This document shows positions 47,927 to 56,145 of a stretch of DNA of 64,000 nt, one piece after another; the first letter of the stretch is position 1; each line of letters starts with the position of its first letter. Below the pieces are notes generated by a model. It was not told where the DNA came from, did no database searches, and saw only the letters and a list, made by a program, of their open reading frames with translations. Source of the DNA: Chitinophagaceae bacterium (GTDB lineage: Bacteria; Bacteroidota; Bacteroidia; Chitinophagales; Chitinophagaceae). The stretch is taken from positions 1,116,001 through 1,180,000 of the forward strand of contig JADKKA010000018.1 in the NCBI GenBank assembly GCA_016720745.1, given 5' to 3'. A program made the translations under genes and the position numbers.

Positions 47927-48964
47927 ATGAAGAAGCGGAGCATACTTATTTTTTGTAGCATGATGTCACTGGGGTTCAACCTCAGGGCACAGGATCTTCA
48001 TTTTTCACAGTTCTTCAATTCGCCCCTGCTCACCAATCCTGCCAACACCGGATTTATTCCGGATGGCGATTACCGGCTGGGAGTGAATTACCGGAATCAG
48101 TGGGCTTCCGTTACGGCCTTCCCTTATAAAACCATGAGTGCTTTTGGCGACTGGCAAACCATGCAGAACCAGGATAATACCGGCTGGCTGGGTATCGGTG
48201 GAGTAATTCTTCGGGATGTGGCTGGTACCAGTGTACTTACTTCTACTAAAGTGTATGGTTCAGTGGCCTATCACCAGATGATCAATGCCGGAAGCCTGGT
48301 GAGCCTGGGCTTCAATGTGGGCTGGGCCAATAAACAAATCAACACATCCAATCTGACTTTTCCCAGTCAGTGGAATGGAAAATTCTTTGATGTTCACCAG
48401 ACCACTACCGCACCTAAACTGGATCGGAATAATATCAACTACCTCGATATGCAGGTGGGGATGAACTATGCCTATTTTCCCACAAATGATATTTATCTCA
48501 ATGCCGGTTTTTCCGCCATGCATGTTAACCGCCCAAAAGAATCATTCTTTAATGATGAGTCAGGAGGCAATAACCGCGTGCCTGTAAGGTATACCGGTTT
48601 CCTCAATGGAAGTATCAAACTCAATGACCGGGTTATTGTCAACCCCAATGTATATGGATCCTTACAGGCCAATGCCTGGGAGGTTGTTGGCGGACTGAAT
48701 GCCCATTATAATGCATCCGGTGACGGAGAAAAAGTATTGATTGCAGGTGTCTATTACCGGTATAAAGATGCGGTCATTCCGATGCTGGGATTTAGCTTTA
48801 AGGACCTGACCTTTACATTCAGTTATGATGTAACCACTTCTTCACTCAGTAATTTTAATAATGGCAGGGGTGGATTCGAATTCTCCCTGATCAAACAGGG
48901 CGTAGTTGACCGCTACAATGGTAACCGCCGGGAGTCCATGTGCCCCTCTTTTAAAACCTATTGA
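47927..48964 (+). CDS. PorP/SprF family type IX secretion outer-membrane protein
   Basis: 345 residues. The signal peptide (MKKRSILIFCSMMSLGFNLR, cleaved near AQ) is followed by the family entry QDLHFSQFFNSPLLTNPANT, GDYRLGVNYRNQWASVTAFP and YKTMSAFGD, with many beta strands and the typical end FNNGRGGFEFSLI, then an ESMCPSF tail with a Cys. PorP/SprF proteins sit in the outer membrane and pair with type B cargo, helping to anchor or export it. It follows the 1226-residue cargo gene directly. A second family member is cut by the right edge of the window (63423). Confidence 0.93.
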   Translation: MKKRSILIFCSMMSLGFNLRAQDLHFSQFFNSPLLTNPANTGFIPDGDYRLGVNYRNQWASVTAFPYKTMSAFGDWQTMQNQDNTGWLGIGGVILRDVAGTSVLTSTKVYGSVAYHQMINAGSLVSLGFNVGWANKQINTSNLTFPSQWNGKFFDVHQTTTAPKLDRNNINYLDMQVGMNYAYFPTNDIYLNAGFSAMHVNRPKESFFNDESGGNNRVPVRYTGFLNGSIKLNDRVIVNPNVYGSLQANAWEVVGGLNAHYNASGDGEKVLIAGVYYRYKDAVIPMLGFSFKDLTFTFSYDVTTSSLSNFNNGRGGFEFSLIKQGVVDRYNGNRRESMCPSFKTY

Positions 48965-49026
48965 CCGTTCGTTTTTCCGCATCTCCTCTTTTTGTCCGAT
49001 TTTTACAGTCCTCAACACAATCATGC

Positions 49027-50442
49027 ATGATGGATACAGCCACCGCCGCCACAATTACAGCAGCACATATCAGCGAATTCAAAAAAATTGCAGGCGATGC
49101 CTTTGTCTTTGCCGATGAAGAAACCCTGGATCATTACGGACGTGACCAGACCGAAGATCTGCACTACATGCCCGAAGTAGTCATCAAACCCAGAACAGCA
49201 GAAGAGATCAGTGCCATTCTCCGGATCTGTCATGAACATCATATTCCGGTAACACCACGCGGTGCCGGTACCGGACTCAGCGGGGGAGCACTTCCGCACC
49301 TGGGTGGTGTGGTTTTATCTACAGAAAGAATGAACAGCATCCTGCAGATTGATGAACGCAACCTGCAGGTAACGACAGAGCCGGGTGTGATCACGGAAAT
49401 ATTACAGAATACCGTTAAAGAAAAAGGATTGTTTTATCCACCTGATCCGGCCAGCCGTGGCTCCTGTTTTATCGGGGGAAATATATCTGAAAACAGTGGC
49501 GGACCAAAGGCCGTAAAATATGGCGTGGTCAAAGATTATGTACTGAATCTCGAAGTGGTTTTACCAACCGGTGAAATCATCTGGACCGGTGCCAATGTGT
49601 TGAAAAATTCAACGGGCTATAACCTCACACAATTGGTGGTGGGTAGTGAAGGGACGCTGGGTATTGTAACAAAAATTGTATTAAGACTGATCCCGCATCC
49701 AAAATTTGATTTACTGATGCTGGTTCCTTTCCGAAGTCTGGAGCAGGCCGGTGAAGCAGTCAGTGCTATTTTCCGCGGAGGTTTTACACCCAGTGCCATG
49801 GAACTGGTGGAGATCAATGCCCTTCGCATCGTAAGCCGGATGGTGGAAAGCAGTGCCGTACCAGTAACGGATGACACACAGGCCCACCTGATCATTGAAG
49901 TGGATGGCAATGATATGGATGTGCTGATGAAAGAAATGGAAGCCATTGGGGAGCTGCTTACTCAGTATGATATTGGTGATATTTATTTTGCCGATGATGC
50001 CCAGCAAAAAGCAGCTTTATGGATGTTGCGCCGCAAAGTAGCCGAAGCCGTAAAACTGGACGGCTATACCATTGAAGAAGATACCGTGGTACCCCGCGCC
50101 GAATTACCGGCATTAATCAGAGGCGTCAAAGAAATCGGTGCCAAACATGATTTTGCCGTAGTCTGTTATGGCCATGCCGGTGACGGTAACCTGCATATCC
50201 GGATCAAAAAAGAAGGGGTACCGAATAGTCATGGTCATCCGGCCATGACGGCAGCGCTCCGGGAATTATTTAAACTGGTGAATGAACTGGGTGGTACCAT
50301 CAGTGGTGAACATGGCATTGGTTTGATCCAGAAACCTTATATGGATATTGTATTCAGGGAAACACAAATCAGGCTGATGCGGGATATTAAGAAGTGTTTT
50401 GATCCCCATCATATTTTGAACGCAGGTAAAATATTCAGCTGA
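49027..50442 (+). CDS. FAD-linked oxidase, GlcD / D-lactate dehydrogenase type
   Basis: 471 residues from ATG 49027 (MMDTATAA). It oxidises an alpha-hydroxy acid such as glycolate or D-lactate with FAD. The PCMH-type FAD domain reads PEVVIKPRTAEEISAILRIC, VTPRGAGTGLSGGALPHLGG and VTTEPGVITEILQ, then PDPASRGSCFIGGNISENSG (FAD-contact loop) and ATGYN-like STGYNLTQLVVGSEGTLGIV. The C-terminal FAD-oxidase_C domain has VVCYGHAGDGNLHIRIKK and GGTISGEHGIGLIQKPYMD, with the conserved HAGDGN and GEHGIG motifs. The frame is open further upstream (from 48961), but that part overlaps the PorP/SprF stop and does not resemble the family. It follows porP/sprF by 62 bp. Confidence 0.92.
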   Translation: MMDTATAATITAAHISEFKKIAGDAFVFADEETLDHYGRDQTEDLHYMPEVVIKPRTAEEISAILRICHEHHIPVTPRGAGTGLSGGALPHLGGVVLSTERMNSILQIDERNLQVTTEPGVITEILQNTVKEKGLFYPPDPASRGSCFIGGNISENSGGPKAVKYGVVKDYVLNLEVVLPTGEIIWTGANVLKNSTGYNLTQLVVGSEGTLGIVTKIVLRLIPHPKFDLLMLVPFRSLEQAGEAVSAIFRGGFTPSAMELVEINALRIVSRMVESSAVPVTDDTQAHLIIEVDGNDMDVLMKEMEAIGELLTQYDIGDIYFADDAQQKAALWMLRRKVAEAVKLDGYTIEEDTVVPRAELPALIRGVKEIGAKHDFAVVCYGHAGDGNLHIRIKKEGVPNSHGHPAMTAALRELFKLVNELGGTISGEHGIGLIQKPYMDIVFRETQIRLMRDIKKCFDPHHILNAGKIFS

Positions 50443-50497
50443 TGGAAACAATAGCCTGAAGCAAATCACAAAACTGGAAATCATAAATACACCCTAT

Positions 50498-51085
50498 ATG
50501 AAGCGTAGCATTGTTTTGATCATGTTCGGATTGGTGACGGTGACTGCTTTTGGTCAGCGGGAAGAGGAAGAAGAAAAAGGCGGCTGGAAAACCAATCATC
50601 TGTTTATTGGTTCCGGATTAAATCTCGGTTTCTCCAATGGATTTATCATCGGTCTGAATCCGGAAGTAGGTTACAGTATCAACCGGTTTATTGATGCGGG
50701 TATTGCCACCAACCTGACCTATGTGACACAAAGAAGTCCTTTTGCCAATCTCTCTTCCCGATACCTGGCGCTTGGAGGCGGACCCTTTGTAAGAATATGG
50801 CCGGCCAGAATGATTTTTATTGGCGGTCAGTATGAATACAATGCCATTACTTATAAAGAAGTGGAATCAGGCGTTACAACCTATAAAGAAAAGACAAGTG
50901 CGGGCAGTATGCTGGTGGGACTGGGCTACGGAAATCGCGTGATTGGTCAATCACAGTTTTTTACCAGTATCATGATCGATGCGCTGAATAATCCAAATTC
51001 TCCATACAGGGATCAGTATGGCAGGGTTTTACCGGTTTTTCGTACCGGATTTATTTTTTACCTCGGTCAGCGAAATGAAAGATAA
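50498..51085 (+). CDS. Predicted outer-membrane beta-barrel protein
   Basis: 195 residues. Signal peptide KRSIVLIMFGLVTVTAFG, a short acidic stretch REEEEEKGG, then strands LFIGSGLNLGFSNGFIIGLN, PEVGYSINRFIDAGIATNLT, YVTQR, ALGGGPFVRIWPARMIFIGG, QYEYNAITY, and a C-terminal strand VFRTGFIFYLGQRNE. An eight-strand barrel is likely. The function is unknown. It lies 55 bp after the GlcD-like gene and converges with the LOG gene (four bases between stops). Confidence 0.75.
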   Translation: MKRSIVLIMFGLVTVTAFGQREEEEEKGGWKTNHLFIGSGLNLGFSNGFIIGLNPEVGYSINRFIDAGIATNLTYVTQRSPFANLSSRYLALGGGPFVRIWPARMIFIGGQYEYNAITYKEVESGVTTYKEKTSAGSMLVGLGYGNRVIGQSQFFTSIMIDALNNPNSPYRDQYGRVLPVFRTGFIFYLGQRNER

Positions 51086-51089
51086 AAAT

Positions 51090-51626
51090 CTAAAGCAGGG
51101 TAAATAATTCTTCCGGTTCCCGGATAAATGTGATTCTTTTGATGGCTTCCTCATACAGGAAGCCTTCTTTTTTCATGAGCTCAATATGGGCCGCTAAATG
51201 ATCATAGAAGCCGGCAGAATTCAGGATATAAATCTGTTTATCATGTATGGTGAGCTGGTTCCAGGTAACGATCTCAAATAATTCGTCCAATGTGCCAAAG
51301 CCACCGGGCAGGATGATGGCTGCATCTGATACACTGTAAATCCTTCTCTTTCGTTCATGCATATCATCACAGATAATCAGTTCTGTGATACCGCGGTGCT
51401 GTACTTCCCATTCCAGTAATAATTTGGGAATAAACCCCATCACTTCACCGCCCTGCTGCATCACACTGTCGGCAATCACACCCATCAGTCCGGCACTGCC
51501 TCCGCCATAAATCAGTTTAATCTGCCTTTGTGCAAGCATTACACCGAGGGTGGCAGCATGTTGCTGAAAAACAGGATTGTTTCCGTTTTTGGAACCGCAA
51601 AAAACAGCAATGGATTGAATAGCCAT
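51090..51626 (-). CDS. LOG-family nucleoside 5'-monophosphate phosphoribohydrolase (TIGR00730 type)
   Basis: 178 residues from ATG 51626 (MAIQSIAVFCGSKNGNNPVF). It cleaves the N-glycosidic bond of AMP-type nucleotides (cytokinin ribotides in homologues). The motifs LIYGGGSAGLMGVIADSVMQ, MHERKRRIY and ILPGGFGTLDELFEIVTWNQ (PGGxGTxxE) are intact. The frame extends upstream to 51743 without family similarity, so the ATG at 51626 is preferred. Confidence 0.93.
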   Translation of the reverse strand: MAIQSIAVFCGSKNGNNPVFQQHAATLGVMLAQRQIKLIYGGGSAGLMGVIADSVMQQGGEVMGFIPKLLLEWEVQHRGITELIICDDMHERKRRIYSVSDAAIILPGGFGTLDELFEIVTWNQLTIHDKQIYILNSAGFYDHLAAHIELMKKEGFLYEEAIKRITFIREPEELFTLL

Positions 51627-51784
51627 GTTTAAATAATATTGGCACAAAGGGAGAATAAATTTCTTTATCTTCAAAAATCTGTTTCCCACATCTGCGATGA
51701 TGGAAATGGAATTGATTGTTTCATCCCGCATGGGGTTGCGCACTTACAGACTGATGTCCTGTTCCCCGTGTGAAATAAAAACAT

Positions 51785-53308
51785 ATGTCGCCAACAATCC
51801 TCTTTTGCTTTGTCATCGGCTATTTTGCTTTATTGCTTGGTGTAGCCTGGTACACTTCCCGCAACTCAGATAATGAATCTTTTTTTATTGGTAACCGGAG
51901 CAGCAACTGGATGCTGGTTGCCTTTGGGATGATCGGTACTTCACTCAGCGGTGTCACTTTTGTAAGTGTACCCGGAGGAGTAGGCAGCGGCAATTTTTAT
52001 TATTTTCAGATCGTACTCGGTTACCTGTTGGGTTATCTCGTGATCGCCTTTGTATTACTTCCCTTGTATTACAAGATGAACCTCACCAGTATCTACACTT
52101 ATCTGGAAAAAAGATTCGGGATCAATGCCCATAAAGCAGGCGCTTTCTTTTTTATCCTCTCCAGAACTGTTGGTGCCACCGCCCGCTTATACCTGGTGAT
52201 CAGTGTACTGCAGATTTTCATTTTTAATAAGATGGGAATTCCCTTTGCTGCTACTGCACTCGTGATCCTGGTACTGATCCTGCTCTACACTTTTGAAGGG
52301 GGTGTAAAAACGATTATTTATACGGATACCCTGCAAACCACCGGTATGCTAACCGGACTGGTCGTATGCATCATCGTGATTGTGAAAGCACTCGGAACCG
52401 ATTTCGGCGGCGCTATGAGCATGATGGCAGATAAAGGCTATACACAGATTTTTAACTGGGATGTAAAAGCAGGTTCCTTCGCGCTTAAACATATCATTGG
52501 AGGAATGTTTATTGCCATTGCGATGACCGGTCTGGACCAGGAAATGATGCAAAAGAATATCAGTGTGAAGACCCTGAAAGATTCTCAAAAAAATATCATG
52601 ACATTTACCACGGTACTCATGGTGGTGAATTTCCTCTTTCTGGTATTGGGCGGAGTGCTTTATCTCTATGCGGCCCAAAACGGCATCACCGTTCCTTCGG
52701 ATGATCTCTTCCCCACCATTGCGCTCAGTGATGCATTCAGTGGTACCATCGGTATAATTTTTATCATTGCCCTGATCTCTGCACTTTTTCCCAGTGTGGA
52801 TGGCGCTATCACATCGCTTACTTCCTGTTTCTGTATTGATATTCTTGGACTAAACAAAAAAGAGGGTACGGAAAAGGAAAAGAAAAGAACCAGATTGAAA
52901 GTGCATTTCAGTTTTGCCCTTGTATTTTTTGTCATGGTCCTGGTTTTTAAAGCGATCAATGACAAACTCATCATTGACTTCATCCTGAAATTTGCAGGCA
53001 TCACCTATGGACCACTCCTGGGCTTATTTGCCTTCGGCATTCTTACAAAAAGAGTGCTCGACGATAAAAAGATATGGCCGGTCTGTATCATCGCTCCTTT
53101 ACTGGCCCTGGTCATTGACATGCTCAGTAATCCGGCCTGGTATGAAGCCAAACTGCATGTAACACTGGGATTACAAAGTCTGTCCGACAGTATTTTTAAC
53201 GGCTATAAAATCGGAAACGAATTAATCCTGATCAACGGGCTTCTGACTTTTGCCGGTTTGTGGATGATTTCTGCTCCGGCCAAATCTGCTAAATTGCAGG
53301 CTGTATAA
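51785..53308 (+). CDS. Sodium/solute symporter (SSS family)
   Basis: 507 residues, about 13-14 membrane helices. Na+-driven uptake of a small organic solute; the substrate cannot be read from the sequence. The N-terminus ILFCFVIGYFALLLGVAWYT, SRNSDNESFFIGNRSSNWML, VAFGMIGTSLSGVTFVSVPG is the SSS entry pattern. FEGGVKTIIYTDTLQTTGML and GLDQEMMQKNISVKTLKDSQ are typical of helices five to eight. SALFPSVDGAITSLTSCFCI and DILGLNKK follow. It stands upstream of a small lipoprotein gene 22 bp away, likely co-transcribed. Confidence 0.92.
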   Translation: MSPTILFCFVIGYFALLLGVAWYTSRNSDNESFFIGNRSSNWMLVAFGMIGTSLSGVTFVSVPGGVGSGNFYYFQIVLGYLLGYLVIAFVLLPLYYKMNLTSIYTYLEKRFGINAHKAGAFFFILSRTVGATARLYLVISVLQIFIFNKMGIPFAATALVILVLILLYTFEGGVKTIIYTDTLQTTGMLTGLVVCIIVIVKALGTDFGGAMSMMADKGYTQIFNWDVKAGSFALKHIIGGMFIAIAMTGLDQEMMQKNISVKTLKDSQKNIMTFTTVLMVVNFLFLVLGGVLYLYAAQNGITVPSDDLFPTIALSDAFSGTIGIIFIIALISALFPSVDGAITSLTSCFCIDILGLNKKEGTEKEKKRTRLKVHFSFALVFFVMVLVFKAINDKLIIDFILKFAGITYGPLLGLFAFGILTKRVLDDKKIWPVCIIAPLLALVIDMLSNPAWYEAKLHVTLGLQSLSDSIFNGYKIGNELILINGLLTFAGLWMISAPAKSAKLQAV

Positions 53309-53330
53309 ACCGTAAACCAACACTTATCAT

Positions 53331-53729
53331 ATGAAAAGAAGTCTCCTGATCCTCTCTTTCTTTACCATGCTGTCAATGTTGACCGCCTGCGGTGGAAAAA
53401 CTGAAAAGAAAGATGAAAAGAAAGAAGAAATCAAAGAAGAAATCAAAGAAGAAAAGAAAGCAGCTGCAACACTCAGTACTGAAATGCAGGACTTTATGCT
53501 CAATTTCAATGGCCGCTCTGGTTCTGTAAGGGTAGCCCTGGATGAATTTGGCAAAGCAGGACTGGACCGGAAGGACATGGATCTGTATGATCTTGACAAA
53601 CCCGTTGTACTGGAAACAAATGGTAATTGCTATCTCATGGAGTTTGTATCCGGGATCACCAAACGCAAATACAATGTTTGCTGGGATGGCGGAAGGATCG
53701 CAACCATCGAGGATAAGGGGATGGAGTAA
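53331..53729 (+). CDS. Small lipoprotein of unknown function
   Basis: 132 residues. Lipobox at residues 17-20 (SMLTACGG), then a long Lys/Glu helix (EKKDEKKEEIKEEIKEEKKA) and a small globular domain (MQDFMLNFNGRSGSVRVALD, LVLETNGNCYLMEFVS-like segment, ITKRKYNVCWDGGRIATIED). The fold is not recognised. It may tether the symporter's region or act as a periplasmic sensor; the only evidence is linkage to the symporter gene. Confidence 0.75.
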   Translation: MKRSLLILSFFTMLSMLTACGGKTEKKDEKKEEIKEEIKEEKKAAATLSTEMQDFMLNFNGRSGSVRVALDEFGKAGLDRKDMDLYDLDKPVVLETNGNCYLMEFVSGITKRKYNVCWDGGRIATIEDKGME

Positions 53730-53733
53730 GCGG

Positions 53734-53741
53734 TATCTTTG
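53734..53741 (+). promoter_or_regulatory. -7 promoter element TATCTTTG for the O-methyltransferase gene
   Basis: Exact TAnnTTTG match, 13 bp before the TTG start at 53755 and just after the upstream stop codon. Confidence 0.5.
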
Positions 53742-53754
53742 CAAAAAAAATCCA

Positions 53755-54393
53755 TTGGACCTGTTACTTCCTGCTGCCGAACAATATGCGTTGGCCCATA
53801 CTTCAGCAGAAGATGCCCTGCTGAAGGAAATTAATGATTATACGGTACAGTATCATCCGGAGCACCATATGCTTAGTGGTCAGCTGCAGGGAAAACTGCT
53901 GGAAATGATCAGTTGCATGATCCGGCCCCGGCGCATTCTGGAAATCGGCACATTTACCGGTTACAGCGCTTTATGCCTGTCCAGAGGCCTGACAGATGAC
54001 GGCGAGTTGCACACTATTGAGCTGCGGGAAACGGATGCATTAAAAGCGAGGGCATTTTTTGACCGGTCTGTACAGTCCCGGCAGATAATTTCTCATACCG
54101 GAAATGCGTTAGAGATAGTGCCGAAACTGGCGGAAAACTGGGATTTGGTGTTCATCGACGCGGATAAACCCGCTTATATTCAATATTTTAACCTTGTTTT
54201 CCCCCATTTGCGGAAAAACGGCTTTATTTTAGCAGATAATATTTTCTTTCACGGGCAGGTCCTGGGGGATAAGATCAGTGGAAAGAGTGCCAAAGGCATC
54301 AGCGAGTTCAATGCCTTTATCCGGGAAAGAAAAGATATCGAAAAAGTGGTACTGACCGTCAGGGACGGCCTCTACCTTATTCGGAAATTGTAA
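53755..54393 (+). CDS. O-methyltransferase (caffeoyl-CoA/catechol OMT type)
   Basis: 212 residues from the TTG at 53755 (DLLLPAAEQYALAHTSAEDA). SAM-dependent methyl transfer. The Methyltransf_3 motifs are clear: MLSGQLQGKLLEMISCMIRP, ILEIGTFTGYSALCLSRGL (SAM loop), LHTIELRETDALKARAFFD, VFIDADKPAYIQYFNLVFPH (metal/substrate site DxxK), and LADNIFFHGQVL. The frame is open further upstream, but that part covers the lipoprotein gene and does not belong. A TATCTTTG element supports the chosen start. The natural substrate is unknown. Confidence 0.9.
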   Translation: MDLLLPAAEQYALAHTSAEDALLKEINDYTVQYHPEHHMLSGQLQGKLLEMISCMIRPRRILEIGTFTGYSALCLSRGLTDDGELHTIELRETDALKARAFFDRSVQSRQIISHTGNALEIVPKLAENWDLVFIDADKPAYIQYFNLVFPHLRKNGFILADNIFFHGQVLGDKISGKSAKGISEFNAFIRERKDIEKVVLTVRDGLYLIRKL

Positions 54394-54403
54394 GTAGTAT
54401 CCC

Positions 54404-55510
54404 ATGCAAAAATTGAAAAGAACCGGACTGATCATATTGTTACTCATCAGTATAAAGGGTAAGGCCCAGCAGTCCGAACTGGTTAAGAATTATATCAGTC
54501 AATACAAGGACCTGGCCATTACCGAAATGCAGCGCACCGGTGTGCCTGCTTCTATCAAACTCGCCCAGGGCATCCTGGAAACCATGGCGGGTACCAGTGA
54601 CCTGGTGATTCGTTCCAATAATCATTTTGGGATCAAGTGTAAGTCCACCTGGACCGGTGAAACAGTCAAGCACAATGACGACGAAAGGGGGGAATGTTTC
54701 AGAAAATATCCGACTCCGGAGCAATCATACAAAGACCATTCTGATTTTTTAAAAAGTAACCAGCGCTATGCATTTTTATTTGAGCTCGATCCCACTGATT
54801 ATTCGGGCTGGGCCTGGGGTCTTAAGAAAGCCGGCTATGCCACCAATCCGCGTTATGCCATGGCCCTGATTAAAACCATTGAAGATTATGGTTTACAGGA
54901 ATACAGTTTTATTGCACTGGGACGTACCCCGGATAAAACAACGGAACTGGCTGATGCCAATCCCAATCCTGCACCAGCCGTTGAAAAAGCAGTAGCAGTC
55001 AGTGATATCCCGGTAAAAAAAGAGGAACAGCAATCGGTAGAAAAAAACAGTACCGCGATTAAAACTGAGCAACCGGTAACAAACGGACCTGTTTATCCCA
55101 GAGGGGTTTTTAAGATCAATGAAACAAAAGTGATCTATGTGCCCAAGGGTTCTTCTTATCTCGCGATTGCAAAAGAGTATGATGTAGATCTGGCTAAAGT
55201 ATTTGAGTTCAATGAAATTCCGAGAGCAGAAGAAGTAGACAGGGATCGCCTGATCTACCTGCAACGGAAAAGGAAAACAGGCAATAGCGAATATCACACT
55301 GTACAACCTGGCGAAAGTCTCCACGATATTGCACAAAGAGAAGCCATCCGTATTGAAAGCCTGCTGGAACTAAACTGGCTCAGAGAGGGAGAAGTACCAG
55401 CGGTGGGTGAACAATTAAGCCTGCATAAAAAATCTTCCAATGTGCCCAAACTGGCACTGACTACCCAATATTCTATTCTGCCCGGAGGAAATACCAGGGG
55501 CACCAACTAA
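54404..55510 (+). CDS. Cell-wall glucosaminidase with LysM domains
   Basis: 368 residues. After a signal peptide ending KGKAQ comes a GH73-type N-acetylglucosaminidase domain (SELVKNYISQYKDLAITEMQ, GVPASIKLAQGILETMAGTS with the catalytic Glu, NNHFGIKCKSTWTGETVKHN, RYPTPEQSYKDHSDFLKSNQ-like segment, YATNPRYAMALIKTIEDYGL). A variable linker (about 180-235) is followed by two LysM-type repeats, YVPKGSSYLAIAKEYDVDLA and YHTVQPGESLHDIAQREAIR, that bind peptidoglycan. It remodels the periplasmic wall. Only ten bases separate it from the O-methyltransferase gene, and 12 from hpt. Confidence 0.93.
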   Translation: MQKLKRTGLIILLLISIKGKAQQSELVKNYISQYKDLAITEMQRTGVPASIKLAQGILETMAGTSDLVIRSNNHFGIKCKSTWTGETVKHNDDERGECFRKYPTPEQSYKDHSDFLKSNQRYAFLFELDPTDYSGWAWGLKKAGYATNPRYAMALIKTIEDYGLQEYSFIALGRTPDKTTELADANPNPAPAVEKAVAVSDIPVKKEEQQSVEKNSTAIKTEQPVTNGPVYPRGVFKINETKVIYVPKGSSYLAIAKEYDVDLAKVFEFNEIPRAEEVDRDRLIYLQRKRKTGNSEYHTVQPGESLHDIAQREAIRIESLLELNWLREGEVPAVGEQLSLHKKSSNVPKLALTTQYSILPGGNTRGTN

Positions 55511-55522
55511 CAACCACTGTTT

Positions 55523-56056
55523 ATGAGCACCGTGAAAGTGCACGACAAGCAATTTGAGGTTTATCTTTCTGAAGCCGTGATCCTGGAAAGGGTGAAGGCA
55601 CTGGCTGATCAAATCAGTAATGACTACGCCGGAAAAAAACCACTTTTTATAGCCATCCTCAACGGGTCCTTTATGTTCGCATCTGACCTGTTTAAGCAAT
55701 TGCATATCGAAGCAGAACTCTGTTTTATCAAACTGGCCTCTTACAAAGGGATGAAATCATCCGGTAATGTGGTTACGTCAATCGGACTGGAGGATGATCT
55801 TTTTGGAAAGGAAGTCATCATTGTCGAAGATATTGTAGACACGGGCAAAACGCTCCATCATTTTCTGCCCAAGCTGATGCACCAGCAACCCAAATCACTT
55901 AAAATTGCCACACTGCTTCATAAATCAGAAGCTACTACCTATCCGCTGACACTGGACTATGTGGGTTTTGATATCCCGAATAAGTTTGTGGTCGGGTATG
56001 GCCTGGATTATGACGGATTGGGCAGGAATCTGAAAGAGATTTACCAGGTCATTTAA
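55523..56056 (+). CDS. hpt: Hypoxanthine phosphoribosyltransferase
   Basis: 177 residues. Converts hypoxanthine (and guanine) with PRPP to IMP or GMP in purine salvage. Signatures: FIAILNGSFMFASDLFKQL, SYKGMKSSGNV, the PRPP motif VIIVEDIVDTGKTLHHF and a downstream FVVGYGLDYDGLGRNLKEIY. Full length for the family. Probably the end of the O-methyltransferase-glucosaminidase-hpt run. Confidence 0.96.
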   Translation: MSTVKVHDKQFEVYLSEAVILERVKALADQISNDYAGKKPLFIAILNGSFMFASDLFKQLHIEAELCFIKLASYKGMKSSGNVVTSIGLEDDLFGKEVIIVEDIVDTGKTLHHFLPKLMHQQPKSLKIATLLHKSEATTYPLTLDYVGFDIPNKFVVGYGLDYDGLGRNLKEIYQVI

Positions 56057-56145
56057 GCAATTAGAATCGGTTGGTCTTTTTTTGTATCTTACTAAGAAGT
56101 CCCGTATCTAAAAAGGAACAGGTTTCATATTTTGAAAATTAACCC

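Noticed and set aside
48961..49026. Extended start for the GlcD-like oxidase overlapping the PorP/SprF stop
   Set aside because: The extra residues do not resemble the family, and two adjacent ATGs at 49027 and 49030 are well placed.
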